Positions 1 through 25,084 of a DNA stretch of 64,000 nucleotides are shown here, one piece after another. Under the pieces are notes generated by a model. The model worked only from the letters and a program-made list of their open reading frames with translations. It ran no database searches and was not told the origin of the DNA. A program made the position numbers and the translations under genes. The DNA comes from Peromyscus leucopus (taxonomy: Eukaryota; Chordata; Mammalia; Rodentia; Cricetidae), in NCBI RefSeq assembly GCF_004664715.2, contig NC_051073.1, positions 61,117,379 through 61,181,378 on the forward strand, given 5' to 3'. Position 1 is the stretch's first letter. Each line of letters starts with the position of its first letter.

Positions 1-105
1 CCATCTGGCTGGTGCACTGGATCTCAACAAATATGGATCCTTTTGAGCTCATGGGCTCCAGGTCTCTCCAGCCTTCAATAAATATGCTCTTGCTTTGTCT
101 CCTTA

Positions 106-294
106 GTCTTTTTTGTTTTGTTTTGTTTTGTTTTTTGTTTTTTAAGACAGGGTTTGGGTTTCTCTGTGTAGTTTTGATGCCTGTCCTGGATCTCACTCTG
201 TAGACCAGGCTGGTCTCGAACTTAAAGAGATCTGCCTGGTTCTGCCTCCCGAGTGATGGGATTAAAGGTGTGCACCACCCGCCACCGCCTGGCT
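106..294 (-). repeat. B1 SINE with T-rich leader
   Basis: Read on the minus strand this is a full B1: a head ending in the Pol III box-containing ATCCCA region, a body with the ctgtagaccaggctggtctcgaac complement, and an A-rich tail (T-rich on the plus strand, 106-143). Confidence 0.92.
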
Positions 295-407
295 GTCTCT
301 TTAGTCTTAAGGGTGATAATGGTTTGCCAATCCCTGAGTTCTTCAACATTCCTTTATGGTTCCCTTGTCCATGGCCCTGTAAAACTTCTTTTATTTAAAA
401 ACTGGGC

Positions 408-857
408 TGTTGGGGACTATTATTTTAAGGTGTGTTACTTTTGTTTATGTTGCATTTGTTTAACTCTGTGAAGCTGTGTTATTGTGCCTGTCTAAAACAC
501 CTGATGGTCTAATAAAGAGCTGAATGGCCAATCGCAAGGCAGGAAAAGGGATAGGCTGGGCTGGCAGGCAGAGAGAATATGTCGAAGGAGAAATCTGGGA
601 GAAAAAGAGGAGTAGCCAGAGAAGGAGCAGGACTCCAGGGGCTACACAGCAAGCCATGCAGTAAGAGTAAGATTTATAGAAGAGAAAGGGAAAAGCCCAG
701 AGGCAAAGGTAGATGGAATAATTTAAGGTAAGGAAAGCTAGCAAGAAACAAGCCAAATAAGACTAGTCATTTATAAGTAAAAATAAGCTTCCATGTGTGA
801 TTTATTTGTGTGCTGGGTGGCAGGACCCCCAAAAGAGAAAAACAACAACCAACAACA
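408..857 (+). mobile_element. Solo LTR, rodent endogenous retrovirus-like (450 bp)
   Basis: The element begins TGTTGGGG and ends CCAACAACA, so TGTTG/CAACA form the short inverted ends typical of LTRs. It is flanked by 6-base repeats CTGGGC (402-407) and TTGGGC (858-863), one mismatch, the target-site size of class II ERVs. The body holds a GATTGGTCTAATAAAG-type segment and a CCATGTGTGATTTATTTG motif. Related copies lie at 62557-63101 and, as a 3' fragment, at 45530-45598. Confidence 0.75.
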
Positions 858-863
858 TTGGGC

Positions 864-3249
864 TATAAATCCTCTGCTCCTATTTGGAGCAGACTGATAG
901 GAAGTCCATGTTCAATATGAGGGCATTGAGAATGATGTGGAGGAGGTCTAACTGGTGAGGAAGGATGAAAAGGACACATTTGGAAGTGCCTGGGAGGTAA
1001 AACGGACAGGACTTGGGGGTAGTTTTGGGAAAGCAAAGGGTAGACATTTTTCCTTGCTCCTGTTTTACGTGTTTTAAAAGCAGAGACATCAACAACGAGG
1101 GGGGGGAAGCTTATGGATTCCTTTGCCCCCCAGACATTTTGTTGTGGGAAAATGCCAAATGGGATGTCTCTGGGGGCATGTGGAGTTATGGAGAGCCTTG
1201 GGTCATTCCACAGAAGACTGAGTCAGCGACTGGTAGGTATTTGAATCTGCAACGTGGTGAAGGAGGTGTGGGCCGAGACACATCTCTTTCATCTGGTAGC
1301 TTCTGTGTTTGCTCTCAGGTTAGCTTGAGGGAAGCTCTTCCTCCATCTCCAGCCTGCTCCTGAATGCAAGGTTGTTGCCCCAGGCGAGGATGGAATAGCA
1401 TCAGTTCTCATCACTCTAATCTTACGGCTAGCTCTATGTCTGCATTCTCAAGTAGAATTTAGTGTCCGTGAATGCAAAGACTTTGCCTCTTCAGTGCAAA
1501 TCTGTTGTCTTAGCACAATGCCTTGCATGTGGTAGGAATTTAAAAATTATTCAAGTAAATACATTAGCCAATTATTTTGGGGACTGCTGTGGCAAACCCG
1601 GGTTGCCAGCTACTTGAATGCCCAAGATTCAAGGCCACCCAGTGCTAGTGCTGTGAGCCTGGCTTGGAAGTTTTAGTTCCTCTACTAATTTGAGTGCATG
1701 GCTCTACTTTCTTTATTCAGTCTTTTTATAACTCAGCGCATTGGACCAATGGCTTTCCAGATGACTCATCCCTGAAGGGCATAAGTCTGTTCATGTTGGA
1801 CCATGTTCCAAGAGAAAACCAGTGTTGCATGTATATGAAGGTCTGAATCTAAAACACAGCTTTAAAGCCAGATGCAAAAACCAAAAGCAAGAGGCTGTGG
1901 GTAATGTCACATGCTGGGTGCATAGTGAGCTCAGCTGGGCTTGGAAAGGTTCGAGAACTATTCTGTTGCCTTTCCCCAAGGCATTTGGTGCTTCTTGGAA
2001 CTATTTCCAACCAAAAGGTTTTTGACCTTTACAACTTTGAGACTCACTAAAATCTTTATAAGTTTATTTTTCCTCAGGAAAAAAAATGCTAATGTGTACA
2101 TTTCTGCAACATATTTGCATGGAATATCATCAGAGGTATACAGGAACCATTCCAAGAATTTCAAGTTAAGATTCTTCTAATCTAATTCAAACCCAGCTGT
2201 CCAGAGTCAAGAGTCCAGCTCCTCTTGCTCAGCAAGGTGACCCTGGAAGTTGTTAGTTAAATAGGGATGGTAGGGGGAGAATCCCCAATTGAACAGAATC
2301 AAGGAGGTGGCAGGGCATGAAATACAGTGAAACGGAATTAAACCATGTTTTTGCATTTTCCACTGAAGCTTTAAATGTATCTGCAGCTTTCACTTTAATC
2401 AAAATAGCTTAATTTAGGGGAAAAAGAACCCACTTCTTTTTTCTTTATAAAATCCTGAGTTTATTGCTTCCTGACTTTTTTTTTTTTCTTTTTAAGGGAG
2501 AAACACATACCATCTGCTCTGAGGAGCTCCGTTGGACAGCTTAGCCAGGGTCATGCTAGGATTCAGAAATTGCTGAGTGTGAAGGGGAGGCCCAAGGTGT
2601 GGGTCCGACAAGGGTATAGGCAGGAAGGATCAAGAGTCTCCTTGGAATGATCTCAACCTAAGCAGTTTGGGCACGGGGGTGGGGTACTACCAGGCTTTCG
2701 GGTCACGTGTGAATTTTAATACATCTCCTTGTCAGCTCCACCTTTCTCTACAGCCTCCAGGGACTTGCATCAGACCCATGGAGAAAGAAAAATAGTGATT
2801 AAATATTAAAACTTCATTAACGTCTATGTCAAGCCTAGCGTGAGTCCTGGTGGCTGCTTATTGTGTGGACCTGTGACTTCCTGCCTGAGAGCTGCTTCCT
2901 GCTGCCAAAGAGCAAGCCTGGACAAAGAACATGGGAAAGGTGAAGCCTTTAGACAATTACAAATAGGGGTTTGGTGAGGAAGCCACCCTCAACATCCGGG
3001 GGCCAAGAGCTTCTTCATGCTCCAGACTGGGATAACTGCAAATGTTCTACACAGTCTCCCAGAGGTCCTCAGCAGGACCGGGCTCCAAGGCTAATAGACT
3101 AAATAATGCACCCTTTATTACTGGCTTTCTGTCCACAGTTTTCTTCCTCTGTCTCTCGTACTTCCTGGGATTGTCTCCCTTATAAATTACTCTACCTTTA
3201 AATACAGGAGTATCTCAAGAGTCCTTTTTAGGGGGATCCTATATGTAGT
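864..3249. other. Intergenic, no gene or clear repeat seen
   Basis: I see only short, unsupported open frames and an 11-base T run near 2479. There is no exon with splice signals and a recognisable protein, and no SINE or LTR I can name. Confidence 0.5.
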
Positions 3250-3410
3250 CAGGCCCTGAGCATGTAAGCAAAGCAGCACAGGCTAGGAGTCACACGGACC
3301 TAGATTCAAATCGCTTTTCAGTGACATTGAAAAACCTACTTGTTCTAAGACGGTTTCTTCATGTATCAAATGGGACAATGACATAGATCTCAGACATTTG
3401 ATTCAAAGAA
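3250..3410 (+). repeat. MIR-like ancient SINE
   Basis: A run resembling the MIR core is recognisable: ggctaggagtcacacggacc followed by a 'ttcaaat' motif and then the 'tttcttcatgtatcaaatgg' segment matching the MIR CORE region. The copy is degraded. Confidence 0.6.
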
Positions 3411-3489
3411 AAAGTTGAGAATGCACTTAAACATGTTTCCTAGTCTTTTGCACGTGGTAAATGATGACTAGATATTGGTTATGATTACT

Positions 3490-4080
3490 TTATTCAAATT
3501 TTTATATCATTGTGACCAAATACTTGAGAAAAGCAACTTGGAGGAAGAAAGGTGTATTTTGGCTCTTGGTTTCTGTTTGTTATGGTGGACAGGGCATGAC
3601 AGAGCAGAGCAGCTTCATCATAGAAGCCAGGAAGCAGATAAAAAAACGGGAGCACAGGCTGGGCAGTGGTGGCACACACCTTTAATCCCAGCACTCGGGA
3701 GGCAGAGGCAGGCAGAGCTCTGTGAGTTCAAGGCCAGCCTGGGCTACAGAGTGAGTTCCAGGAAAGGTGCAAAGCTACACAGAGAATCCTTGTCTCGAAA
3801 AAACAAAAACAAACAACAAAAAAAAGTAGTACAGGAAGAGGCCACAGCAAATTATGTCCACCAAGCACACCCTCCGTGGCCTACTTCTTCCATCTGTGCC
3901 CCCATCTCCTACTTAACAATCTCCCAAGGATGTCATGTAATGAGTCCATCAAAGGATTAGTTCACAGATTAGAGACCCCAGAATCCATTTCCCAAAAGCT
4001 TGTCAACTAGTTACCAACTCCCCAGTTGTATGAGCCTGTGGTTAACATATCATATTCAACCCATATCAACCATTCACATG
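3490..4080 (-). mobile_element. MaLR LTR remnant split by a B1
   Basis: Plus-strand sequence from 'gtgaccaaatacttgagaa' through 'ggaagcagat', resuming after the B1 with 'gaggccacagcaaattatgt' and 'catcaaaggattag', has the antisense MaLR (MST/ORR1-type) pattern. The B1 at 3659-3827 interrupts it. Confidence 0.6.
3659..3827 (+). repeat. B1 SINE, full length
   Basis: The head GGCTGGGCAGTGGTGGCA, the 'tttaatcccagcactcggga' box, a tail 'aaagctacacagagaatcc' and an A-rich end are all present. AGCACAGG before and AGTACAGG after look like a worn target-site duplication. Confidence 0.93.
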
Positions 4081-4092
4081 ACACCTAGTTGA

Positions 4093-4302
4093 TGTGGTAT
4101 GAAGAGTTTGAACAAGAAACGTCCCCCATAGGTTCAGATATCTGACCAGTTGGTCCCCAGTTGATGGTGCTGTTTAGGGATGTTATGGGGGTGGGGAGCG
4201 GGTGTGCAACCTTGCTAGAGGCCCATCAGTTGGGACCAGCTTCCTTAAGTTGCTTTTGGTCATGGTGTTTTGTTACAGCACCAGCAAAGTGACTAATACA
4301 CA
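4093..4302 (+). mobile_element. ORR1-like MaLR LTR, internally deleted
   Basis: It starts with a 'tggtatgaagagtttgaa' head and runs through 'agttggtccccagttgatgg' to the 3' end 'agttgcttttggtcatggtg', ending 'aaagtgactaataca'. It is shorter than an intact ORR1 LTR. Confidence 0.65.
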
Positions 4303-4483
4303 CGGCATAGCACTAGAGGCCAAAGCTGTTTTCCAGCCTTGGGTGAATGCTGAGGATGACTGACTGGATGATTTGCTGGAGGACATGATTCCCCGTGGGT
4401 ACTGTTGACTCAGCAAAATCAATGGGTAGGGAATAGGAGGAAATGGTAGACACCAAATGTCATCTCAGAAACTGAGCAACAAT

Positions 4484-4720
4484 GTGGGGCTAGGGAGATG
4501 GTGCCGTGGGTAAACCCTCTGCCACACAAGGGTGAAGATGTGAGTATGGAGATCCAGAATCCACATACAGCTAGATGCAGCTGCACACATTTGTAGTCCC
4601 AGCATCTCTACAGAGAGATAGGGGCAGGAGATGGGGAGATGCCAGGAAATCTTGTGGGCCAGGTAGCCTGGCACATAGAAGAAGCAAATAAGAGACCCCC
4701 ATTTCAAACTGGGGGGACTA
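4484..4720 (+). repeat. tRNA-derived SINE (B2/B3 group)
   Basis: The 'ggggctagggagatggtgcc' head is tRNA-like, and the middle 'gtagtcccagcatctctaca' and 'gggccaggtagcctggcaca' are typical of the longer rodent tRNA-derived SINEs. Confidence 0.65.
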
Positions 4721-5222
4721 AGTGTTAGACAGACTCCCTGATTGGCAATCAAGGAGGACCATGACTAATAAAGACGGTTGCAAAATGGATGGCTTCTTCC
4801 TCACCCTTGCAACTGGGACAAAAGCCTGGCAACATAAAACAAAGGCCATGTGGGCTTTTTCTCCTGCCAGGAGGCCCCTGCTGGTGGACTGATGCATCAA
4901 GTTCAAGGTGGGATCAGACATGTCTACATAACAGTTGTAGGCCAATCAACCATCCTGTTTTTCTTCCAATGGACCAACTCTAGGCTAGGGCAGAAGACCC
5001 TTCAAAGACTTAAAAAACAAACAAACCAACAGAACAGCCCATAGGGAGAAGCTGGGCTTCTGTTTCTCTAGTCTCTCCTCTGCTTAGCAGAGGGTCTCTC
5101 TGTGCCTGCCCTATGTTTCTTCACCCTTAATAGAAGCTTTTCTTTAACTGACGATTCTTTGTGCTTCTGTTTGTGGTGTTAAAGATTTCTCTGCTGCTAC
5201 CCATTGCACTTAAGATTTTTCC

Positions 5223-5393
5223 TGCCAGGCAGTGGTGGTACATGCCTTTAATTGAAGCACTCGGGAGGCAGAGGTAGGTGGATCTCAGTGAGCTCAAGGC
5301 CAGCCTGGTCTACAAAGTGAGTTCCAGGACAGCCAGGACTGTTACACAGAGAAACTCTATCTTGAAAAACAAAACAAAACAAAAAAAATTTTT
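5223..5393 (+). repeat. B1 SINE
   Basis: The head 'ccaggcagtggtggtacatg' is followed by the right body 'aaggccagcctggtctacaa' and an (AAAAC)n tail. Confidence 0.92.
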
Positions 5394-5631
5394 TTTTCCT
5401 TTTAATTATTTAACTGGCAGAGAAAGCAAACGGGATCCAGACGCCTAGACTATAACAAACCAGGTGAAAGACAGAACTGACATCTAGGTTGTCCCCTAAC
5501 TTCCCACATTTGCAAACCTGAGGACATACGCACACACTCTGAAGATGTTTTTGCCAATTGCTTTGTCTCAACTGACTACAGTGCCATCAGTAACTTCTTA
5601 TCTGTATCCCAATCCATACACTCCCCCCCCC

Positions 5632-5776
5632 CCACAAGACAGGGTTTCTCTGTGTAGCTCTGGCTGCCCTGAAACGCGCTCTGTAGATCAAGCTGGCCTT
5701 GAACTCACAGAGATCCACCTGCCTCTGCCTCCTGAGTCCTGGGATTAAAGGTGTGTGCCACCACCGCCAAGCCCTA
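5632..5776 (-). repeat. B1 SINE
   Basis: The reverse complement gives a complete B1 body ending at the plus-strand motif 'gacagggtttctctgtgtag'. A C10 run lies just before it at about 5623-5632. Confidence 0.92.
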
Positions 5777-6925
5777 ATCCACACACTTTCATGGATGAAA
5801 TTCCAGTCTTATTCTAGGATTATGCTCAGGGCTGCAGAGACTAGGGTTCTGATTTTTGTCTGTTTTCCCAAGTGTACAAGGGCCATTTTCTCTTTATGTT
5901 TAGGAACTTAACTTTAGAGTTTGGGTCAGAAAGGCCAGGAAGATTAGCGCTTCCCACCTCCTCCCTGCAGGAAGAAGCTAAGAATCCATAATGACTTTCC
6001 ACTACAATCTTTGTTTACCTTAGACACTAACAGATGCATTTCCCCTAGTTTACATAGAGACATGTATGGATACAAGCTAATGTGGCTCACTTGACCTTGA
6101 GAAAAACAATCAGAAGACTTAGGAACGGTGGGTGAAGGGCCTGCCATGTAAGCATGAGACTGAGTTTGGATCCTCAGAACCCAGCACCAGCACGATTTGT
6201 ACTCTAGTTTATTAAAGCAGCAAGCAAACAAAGGTCACAAAATTGGGAGGGGTGGGGAGATTGGAGGTGAATCTGAAAGGAACAGGGGGGTGGATATGAT
6301 CAAAATGCACTGTATGGAATTCTCTAATTCATAGAAATATTCTAATTTTTTAAAAGCTGGCCAAGGTGGCTGCAATGGGGGGGAGGGGTGGAGTGGGTGA
6401 AGAGGGTATGGGGGTTGGGCCAAAACAAGTGCTGGGAACAGACAAAAAGCACCTTGTGCTAAGTGCTGCTGTTTTGACTTCAGACTCCCATTTTGCCTGT
6501 AGGGTGAAACAAAGTTCAGGTTCCCAAACCCTAGGGAACCTTCCAATAGCTGACCCGCCTCCTTAACCATGGAAATAGTCGCTATGCATCTTTAGTTCTC
6601 TAGAAACATCATGGCTGCTCCTAACAACAGAAGGAACAAATGAATCTGATTGGTTGGGCTGAAAAGCTTGCATTGTGTGTCAGTTGACAAGGATTAAACT
6701 TTCAAGGAAAACCCCTTAAATCTCTAAATCCTGATTGGTGAAAACTGTAACTGTAACTTGGCAACAAATGTTTGTGATTTTTGTGCTTAAATACTTGCTG
6801 CAACTGACATTTGACAGTTCAGCTCCTGAGTCTGTTCTGTAGCCCTGGTGAATCAGCCCCTCCCCTTCCTGGCTTCTTTTGTGCTGCCCTGCATTAAATC
6901 TTGTGTCTGCTTGGGTTGATTGGGA
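5777..6925. other. Intergenic, no gene seen
   Basis: It contains a weak tRNA-SINE fragment near 6125-6195 and a G-rich stretch at about 6375-6420. Reading frames are short and unlike any protein I know. Confidence 0.5.
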
Positions 6926-7030
6926 GCCTAGGACCACAACCCAAGCAGATGCTTGGAACTCACTGGCCATCCCAGTCAAGCCGATCAGCGAGTCCTGCGT
7001 TCCAGTGAGAGACCCTGTCTCAAAAAATAA
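6926..7030 (+). repeat. 3' part of a B3/B4-type SINE
   Basis: The 'gttccagtgagagaccctgt' segment followed by 'ctcaaaaaataag' is typical of the 3' half of this SINE group. A B1 follows directly. Confidence 0.45.
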
Positions 7031-7195
7031 GCCAGGTGAGGTGGTGCCCACCTTTAATCCCAGCACTCAGGAAGCAGAAGAGAAGGGTCTGTGTAAATTC
7101 AAGCTAGTCTAGTCTACATAGTGAGTTCCAGGCCAGTCATAAGACAAAGTGAGATGCTGTCTACAGAAGCAAAATCAAACAAGAAACAAACTACA
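7031..7195 (+). repeat. B1 SINE, diverged
   Basis: The head 'gccaggtgaggtggtgccca' and 'cctttaatcccagcactcag' are clear; the body is more mutated than its neighbours. Confidence 0.85.
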
Positions 7196-7246
7196 CATGA
7201 GGAGTTGCAGAGTGACCAGGGAAGACACTATTGGACATCCTCTGGC

Positions 7247-7248
<2 letters not shown>

Positions 7249-7296
<48 letters not shown>
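7249..7296. repeat. (AC)24 microsatellite
   Basis: A perfect dinucleotide run of 48 bases, about 750 bp beyond the Ropn1 poly(A) signal. Confidence 0.98.
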
Positions 7297-7297
<1 letters not shown>

Positions 7298-7990
7298 AAT
7301 AACCGTAGCCTATTCATTTCCAACAAAGAAAATCCCTTAAGAATGTGCCAGAGGATTTGCACTCAGACAGGGGATGTTCCTTGGAGGGACATATCACATA
7401 CATGAATCTATTTCACAAGAACCTGTTGCAATGGGTCTCTTGAAACACTAATTTCTGGAACAGTCTATTAGTACTTCTCAGGGTTCTCTAAAGTGACTTA
7501 CAGTCTGTCTTAGTGTTAGACTAGAGCTTCCTAAGGGAAGAACTCGGATCCAATTAACTGCAAGTACCTAGGAGCTTCCTTGGTTTCCACCTGGGATTGC
7601 CCAGTCTAATAAAATCAACTAACCAGTCATGCAAATTCTTGTTATTCATCTGAAATTCAAATTCAACTAGGTGCTTTGACTTTCCCTGGCAACCTTATAC
7701 ATCAACAAAAATTGACAAGTAACTAAATGAATGGATGCCTGATGAGCACAGTACCAGGGAATGGAGCAGTGGATGAGCAAAGGTTGATGACCATGACCCT
7801 CACGTACACGGCAACCAGCAATCACAGAGCATCACAATCACGCCAGTTGGCCTCCTGTCTTTTAAAACCCAATCTGGCTTTGACTTGAGATGTGTTTTGT
7901 AGCCGAGCTTTGTCAGCCACCTTCGCACCATATGCAAGTGTCTTGCCCCAACAACTTCACATCTGAATTCCACACGTTCCTGGCTAATTG

Positions 7991-7996
7991 TTTATT
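7991..7996 (-). terminator. Ropn1: Ropn1 poly(A) signal AATAAA
   Basis: The plus strand reads tttatt, giving a canonical AATAAA about 100 bases downstream of the Ropn1 stop. No other canonical hexamer was seen between it and the stop, which implies a short 3' UTR ending near 7970. Confidence 0.7.
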
Positions 7997-8094
7997 AGTT
8001 GTGCCAGTTGTAAAAGAAAATTGACTTTGGATGGTGTTCAGCTACGCTGAATGACACCTCTTTATCTTCCTTTAACACTGCCAGAATTGCGCTC

Positions 8095-21544
<13,450 letters not shown>

Positions 21545-21903
21545 CTAGGCACACGACAAAACAGAACACGGGAATATTATTTGAGTATTCAGCCATCATG
21601 AAGCGTAAAGGTAGCAGTCTGGAACAAGAGTTTCCCCAGACCTTAGGTAGCACTTGTTTTGGAGGGGCGGCTAGCCCACAAGACAGATGCAGTCTAGAAA
21701 GCAGCGTACTAATCTTTACATTGTGCTTGTAAATAGTTATGTCCTTTACATGGGGGGGGAAAAAAGAATGCTTAAAACATAGAGGCCAGCAGACGTAAAC
21801 AAAAATATTCCCTAATTATGTCGTCCCCAAATCTTGGATGTTTTCTTGTGAAAAAAAAAAAATCAACCTATATATGTATAGTATGTGTGCCCGTGTGCCT
21901 GTG

Positions 21904-21905
<2 letters not shown>

Positions 21906-21934
<29 letters not shown>
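21906..21934. repeat. (TG)14 microsatellite
   Basis: A pure TG run preceded by an impure 'gtgcccgtgtgcctgtgcc' segment. Confidence 0.97.
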
Positions 21935-21937
<3 letters not shown>

Positions 21938-22285
21938 AATAAAAGATGGGGTTACACAAAGCAGCTTATGCAGCACTGAATCATGAACACCTTTCTGTGT
22001 TCCTTCAACAATTCACTGGATGAAAATTGTAGCAAAACTGACTCCATGAGTCCTCTTCTATGATTTGAGACTAGGTTATTTCCAAGTCAAGGTCATTATT
22101 AAACAGTCAATCGATGAACTTGTGTGTTCTTGTTTACTCTCACAATTTTCATGTGCAAAGGTCAGTAGAAACTAAATTTCAATTTTTTTTGAACTTTGAT
22201 ATAATTTCCTGGGTTAGCAGTATCGCTGTGCAGTAATCTCCCCTGATGCTGACAGATGCACCGTGTCCCAGCTCCCAACCTGCCT

Positions 22286-22464
22286 TTTTGTTGTTGTTGT
22301 TGTTTGTTGTCTTTTGTTTTTTCCAGACAGAGTTTCTCTGTGTAGCTTTGGTGCCTGTCCTGGATCTCGCTCTGTAGACCAAGCTGGTCTCGAACCCACA
22401 GAGATCCACCTGGCTCTGCTTCCTGAGTGCTGGGATTAAAGGTGTGCTCAACCACCGCCCGGCT
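22286..22464 (-). repeat. B1 SINE
   Basis: Antisense B1 with a (TTG)n/(TTTTG) tail at 22286-22322 and its head complement 'accaccgcccggc' at 22452-22464. Confidence 0.94.
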
Positions 22465-22854
22465 TCTGTGCCCACGTTCTAAGGAATCACATTTCCAGAG
22501 TGTAACAACACATTTGTTTCTCCTTTTCCCTTGGGGAGTTACTGCTGCTTGACTGACCTCCCTTTCTTTCTTCTGTTCAAACCTTACACAACCCCAGAGT
22601 TCATCTTTCCTAGAAAACCTGGTTAGCAGCAAATATTGTTGGCGGTACACGTTTTGTATCAAATCCTGCTCTTCCTCTTTCACTCACTGAAGCAGAGCTG
22701 GTGACTGTGGAGATGGCTAACAGGTGTACAGCGGGAGGGGTGGCTGTAAACAGTTTATAGTGATACAAACTTTACAACCATTTACAAGCATACAGTAGTT
22801 GAAATTATATTTGGATGCTGTTTGGCAGAGTCAGTAAACTTCCAGATTTCAGTG

Positions 22855-22855
<1 letters not shown>

Positions 22856-22904
<49 letters not shown>
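22856..22904. repeat. (TG)24 microsatellite
   Basis: A perfect TG run of 49 bases upstream of the first coding exon of Ropn1. Confidence 0.98.
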
Positions 22905-22907
<3 letters not shown>

Positions 22908-23174
22908 ACACCTGCCACCAGGCATGTACAGAGGACTTTCCCTGTCGTATATGACAATAAAACTATTCCTGTAAATCTGATTTTTGCTTTAACTGTGATC
23001 TATTTATTATCAGTGTCAATCTTTGCTCATGTGTGTTTCAAAGTATTTTTTAACTTGCTCTTAAATTTTCACATTGTTTCTTGGTAACAAAGTATATGCT
23101 TCCATAAACCATCATTATCTGTTTCTAATAATTTACATTTGTTCATTTGTGACTAAATCACGTCCTTATTCTAG

Positions 23175-23345
23175 GCTTTTTGTGTTGGAGGAATTGAAAG
23201 CAGGGTCTTGTACAGGGTAGGCCAGGGCTCCACCATTGACCTTGGGTTTTGAGACAAGATCTCACTGAATGGTCTAGGTTGGCCATGCACTCCAGATTCT
23301 TCTGCTTCCCAAGAGCCAAGATTACAGAGCCACCATGCCTGGCTA
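23175..23345 (-). repeat. B4-type (ID-B1 hybrid) SINE
   Basis: On the plus strand an antisense ID part ('cagggtcttgtacagggtag') follows a T-rich end, then an antisense B1-like part 'ttgagacaagatctcactga' to 'gccaccatgcctggc'. Confidence 0.6.
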
Positions 23346-23728
23346 GTTTGGCTTTTGATGTTAAACTCAAATCAGACATTTAATGGATTAAAAAAAATAA
23401 TGACTTTTTTGTTTATAGAAATTACAAATGTTTCTTTCTAAAAACGGAAATGGAAAAGAATGCAATCAATTCAATAAAATCTTACTTTAACATTGTAGAA
23501 AATTTCAAAATATTTAAATTTATTATATAGTTCTTGAATACTTATATTGAAATATTACCATTTTAACTATTACATTCAATATTTTCTAAAATTTCCCCTT
23601 ACTTAACAGCTCAAATTTTCAAAAGCTTCAACTTGACTTTCTTTGAAAATTGATTTTTGCTGCAGCCCCAAAACCACAATCTCCTCAAACACTTCATATA
23701 CGCTATTTCCTGCTGTAAAGAATAATTT
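23346..23728. other. AT-rich sequence, nothing recognised
   Basis: Strongly AT-rich with no open frame of note and no identifiable element. Confidence 0.5.
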
Positions 23729-23729
23729 T

Positions 23730-23817
23730 GGCTTGGGGTTTTAGTTCAGCAGTAGGGCACTTGCCTAGCAGGTGAGAGGCTCTGGGTTGGTCTTCTGCTC
23801 CAGGAAAAAAAAAAAAG
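23730..23817 (+). repeat. ID SINE, diverged, A-tailed
   Basis: 'gcttggggttttagttcagc', 'agtagggcacttgcctagca' and a poly(A) end match the ID (BC1-related) consensus order. Confidence 0.85.
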
Positions 23818-24061
23818 AATATTCTTAAATATTATAAATTTTATTAATTAGCTCAGCATTTTTTTTAAAAACTCACAAATCATTCAGTAATTGAAATCTA
23901 ATTCACTTAGGGTTATATAGAGCAGACTATTTTTAATTTGTACTCTTTTCTCTGTTCAATTTTTGTAAGCCTAAAACTGCTTGGGAAGACCAGCAAAAGA
24001 ACAAAACTGTGCCAGATAAATTATGCCAAGGCCTTAATAGAGACGTTCTAATAATAAAATG

Positions 24062-24227
24062 TCTCTTGTGAATGAATGTACATGTGCCACAGTGCACCTG
24101 TAGAGATCGGAGGCCAACTTCCAGAAGGTGATTCTCTTCTTCCCACCATGTGGCTCCCAAGGATTGAACTCAGATCCTCAGGCTTGGCCGCAAGTGCCTT
24201 TGCTGACTGAGCCCTCTTGCCAGTCCC
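24062..24227 (-). repeat. B3-type SINE
   Basis: 'ttcttcccaccatgtggctc', 'ggattgaactcagatcctca' and 'cctttgctgactgagccctc' are antisense B3 landmarks. Confidence 0.85.
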
Positions 24228-24284
24228 CAAAGGATCGAGATTCTGTTTTTAAAAATTACCTTGTGTGTGTGTAATTTTTTACTT

Positions 24285-24431
24285 TTTGTTGTTGTTGTTT
24301 TCGAGACAGGGTTTCTCTGTATAGCTTTGCGCCTGTCCTGGATCTCTCTCTGTAGACCAGGCTGGCCTTGAACTCACAAAGAGGCCTGGCTCTGCTGGGA
24401 TTAAAGGTGTGTGCCACCACCACCTGGCATT
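24285..24431 (-). repeat. B1 SINE with internal deletion
   Basis: Antisense B1 with a (TTG)n tail; the 'gcctcccgagt' portion near the head is missing between 'ctggctctgc' and 'tgggattaaa'. Confidence 0.92.
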
Positions 24432-24654
24432 TTTTTATATTTTTTAATTGAGAATTTCATACTATGTGTGTAATGTGTTTTGATCAAATCTACTCCTGTT
24501 CTCTCTCCTCTGGTCCCCCCCTCCTACTCTTCCCTCCCAACTGCTTTTGTTAGTGGTTTAAGTCTATCAGCATTCGCTATTTTAGAAATCAAAACTGAGA
24601 AATTTAATTATATTTAAAGCAGAAATAAATCTCTTAGATATTATTGCAGGCGGA

Positions 24655-24862
24655 CATGTGCTGGAGAAGTAGCTGACAGTCCATCTTACAGGAAACAGGA
24701 AGTCAACTGAGACACTTGGAGGTATCCTGAGCATCAGAGCCCACCCCCACAGTGACACACTTCCTCCAACAAGGCCACACCCACTCCAACAAAGCCATGC
24801 TTCCTAATAATGCCACTCCCTATGAGATTATAAGGGCCAATTACATTCAACTACCAAAACTT
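24655..24862 (-). mobile_element. High-copy rodent dispersed repeat, fragment
   Basis: 'tgacacacttcctccaacaa' and 'ggccacacccactccaacaa' then 'taataatgccactccctatg' are hallmarks of an abundant rodent LTR/LINE-type repeat in antisense. The exact family is not assigned. Confidence 0.45.
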
Positions 24863-24967
24863 GCCTCGGTGTTTTAGGATGCTGCGTGATAAAAGGCAGT
24901 TGTTGAAATTTATCAATTTCCGATTAAAAAAAAAAAAGCTGAGCTTTTATATGGTGTTAAAAAAAAA

Positions 24968-25043
24968 TAGGGGTTGGGGATTTAGCTCAGTGGTAGAGCA
25001 CTTGCCTAGCAAACGCAAGGCTCTGGGTTTGGCCCTTAGCTCC

Positions 25044-25082
<39 letters not shown>
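24968..25082 (+). repeat. ID SINE with A36 tail
   Basis: GGGGTTGGGGATTTAGCTCA head, 'gtggtagagcacttgcctag' and a pure run of 36 A (25047-25082). The near-consensus body and uninterrupted tail point to a recent insertion. Confidence 0.95.

Positions 25083-25084
<2 letters not shown>

Noticed and set aside
7249..7296. Poly-(Thr-His) and similar frames over CA/TG runs
   Set aside because: All such frames across the window are translations of dinucleotide microsatellites.
1..8000. Expected 5' end of Ccdc14 to the left of Ropn1
   Set aside because: No CpG island or recognisable Ccdc14 exon is visible here, so the gene must lie beyond the left edge.
24968..25046. tRNA-like sequence with Pol III boxes
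   Set aside because: It is the head of an ID SINE, not a functional tRNA gene; the same applies to the B2/B3 heads.
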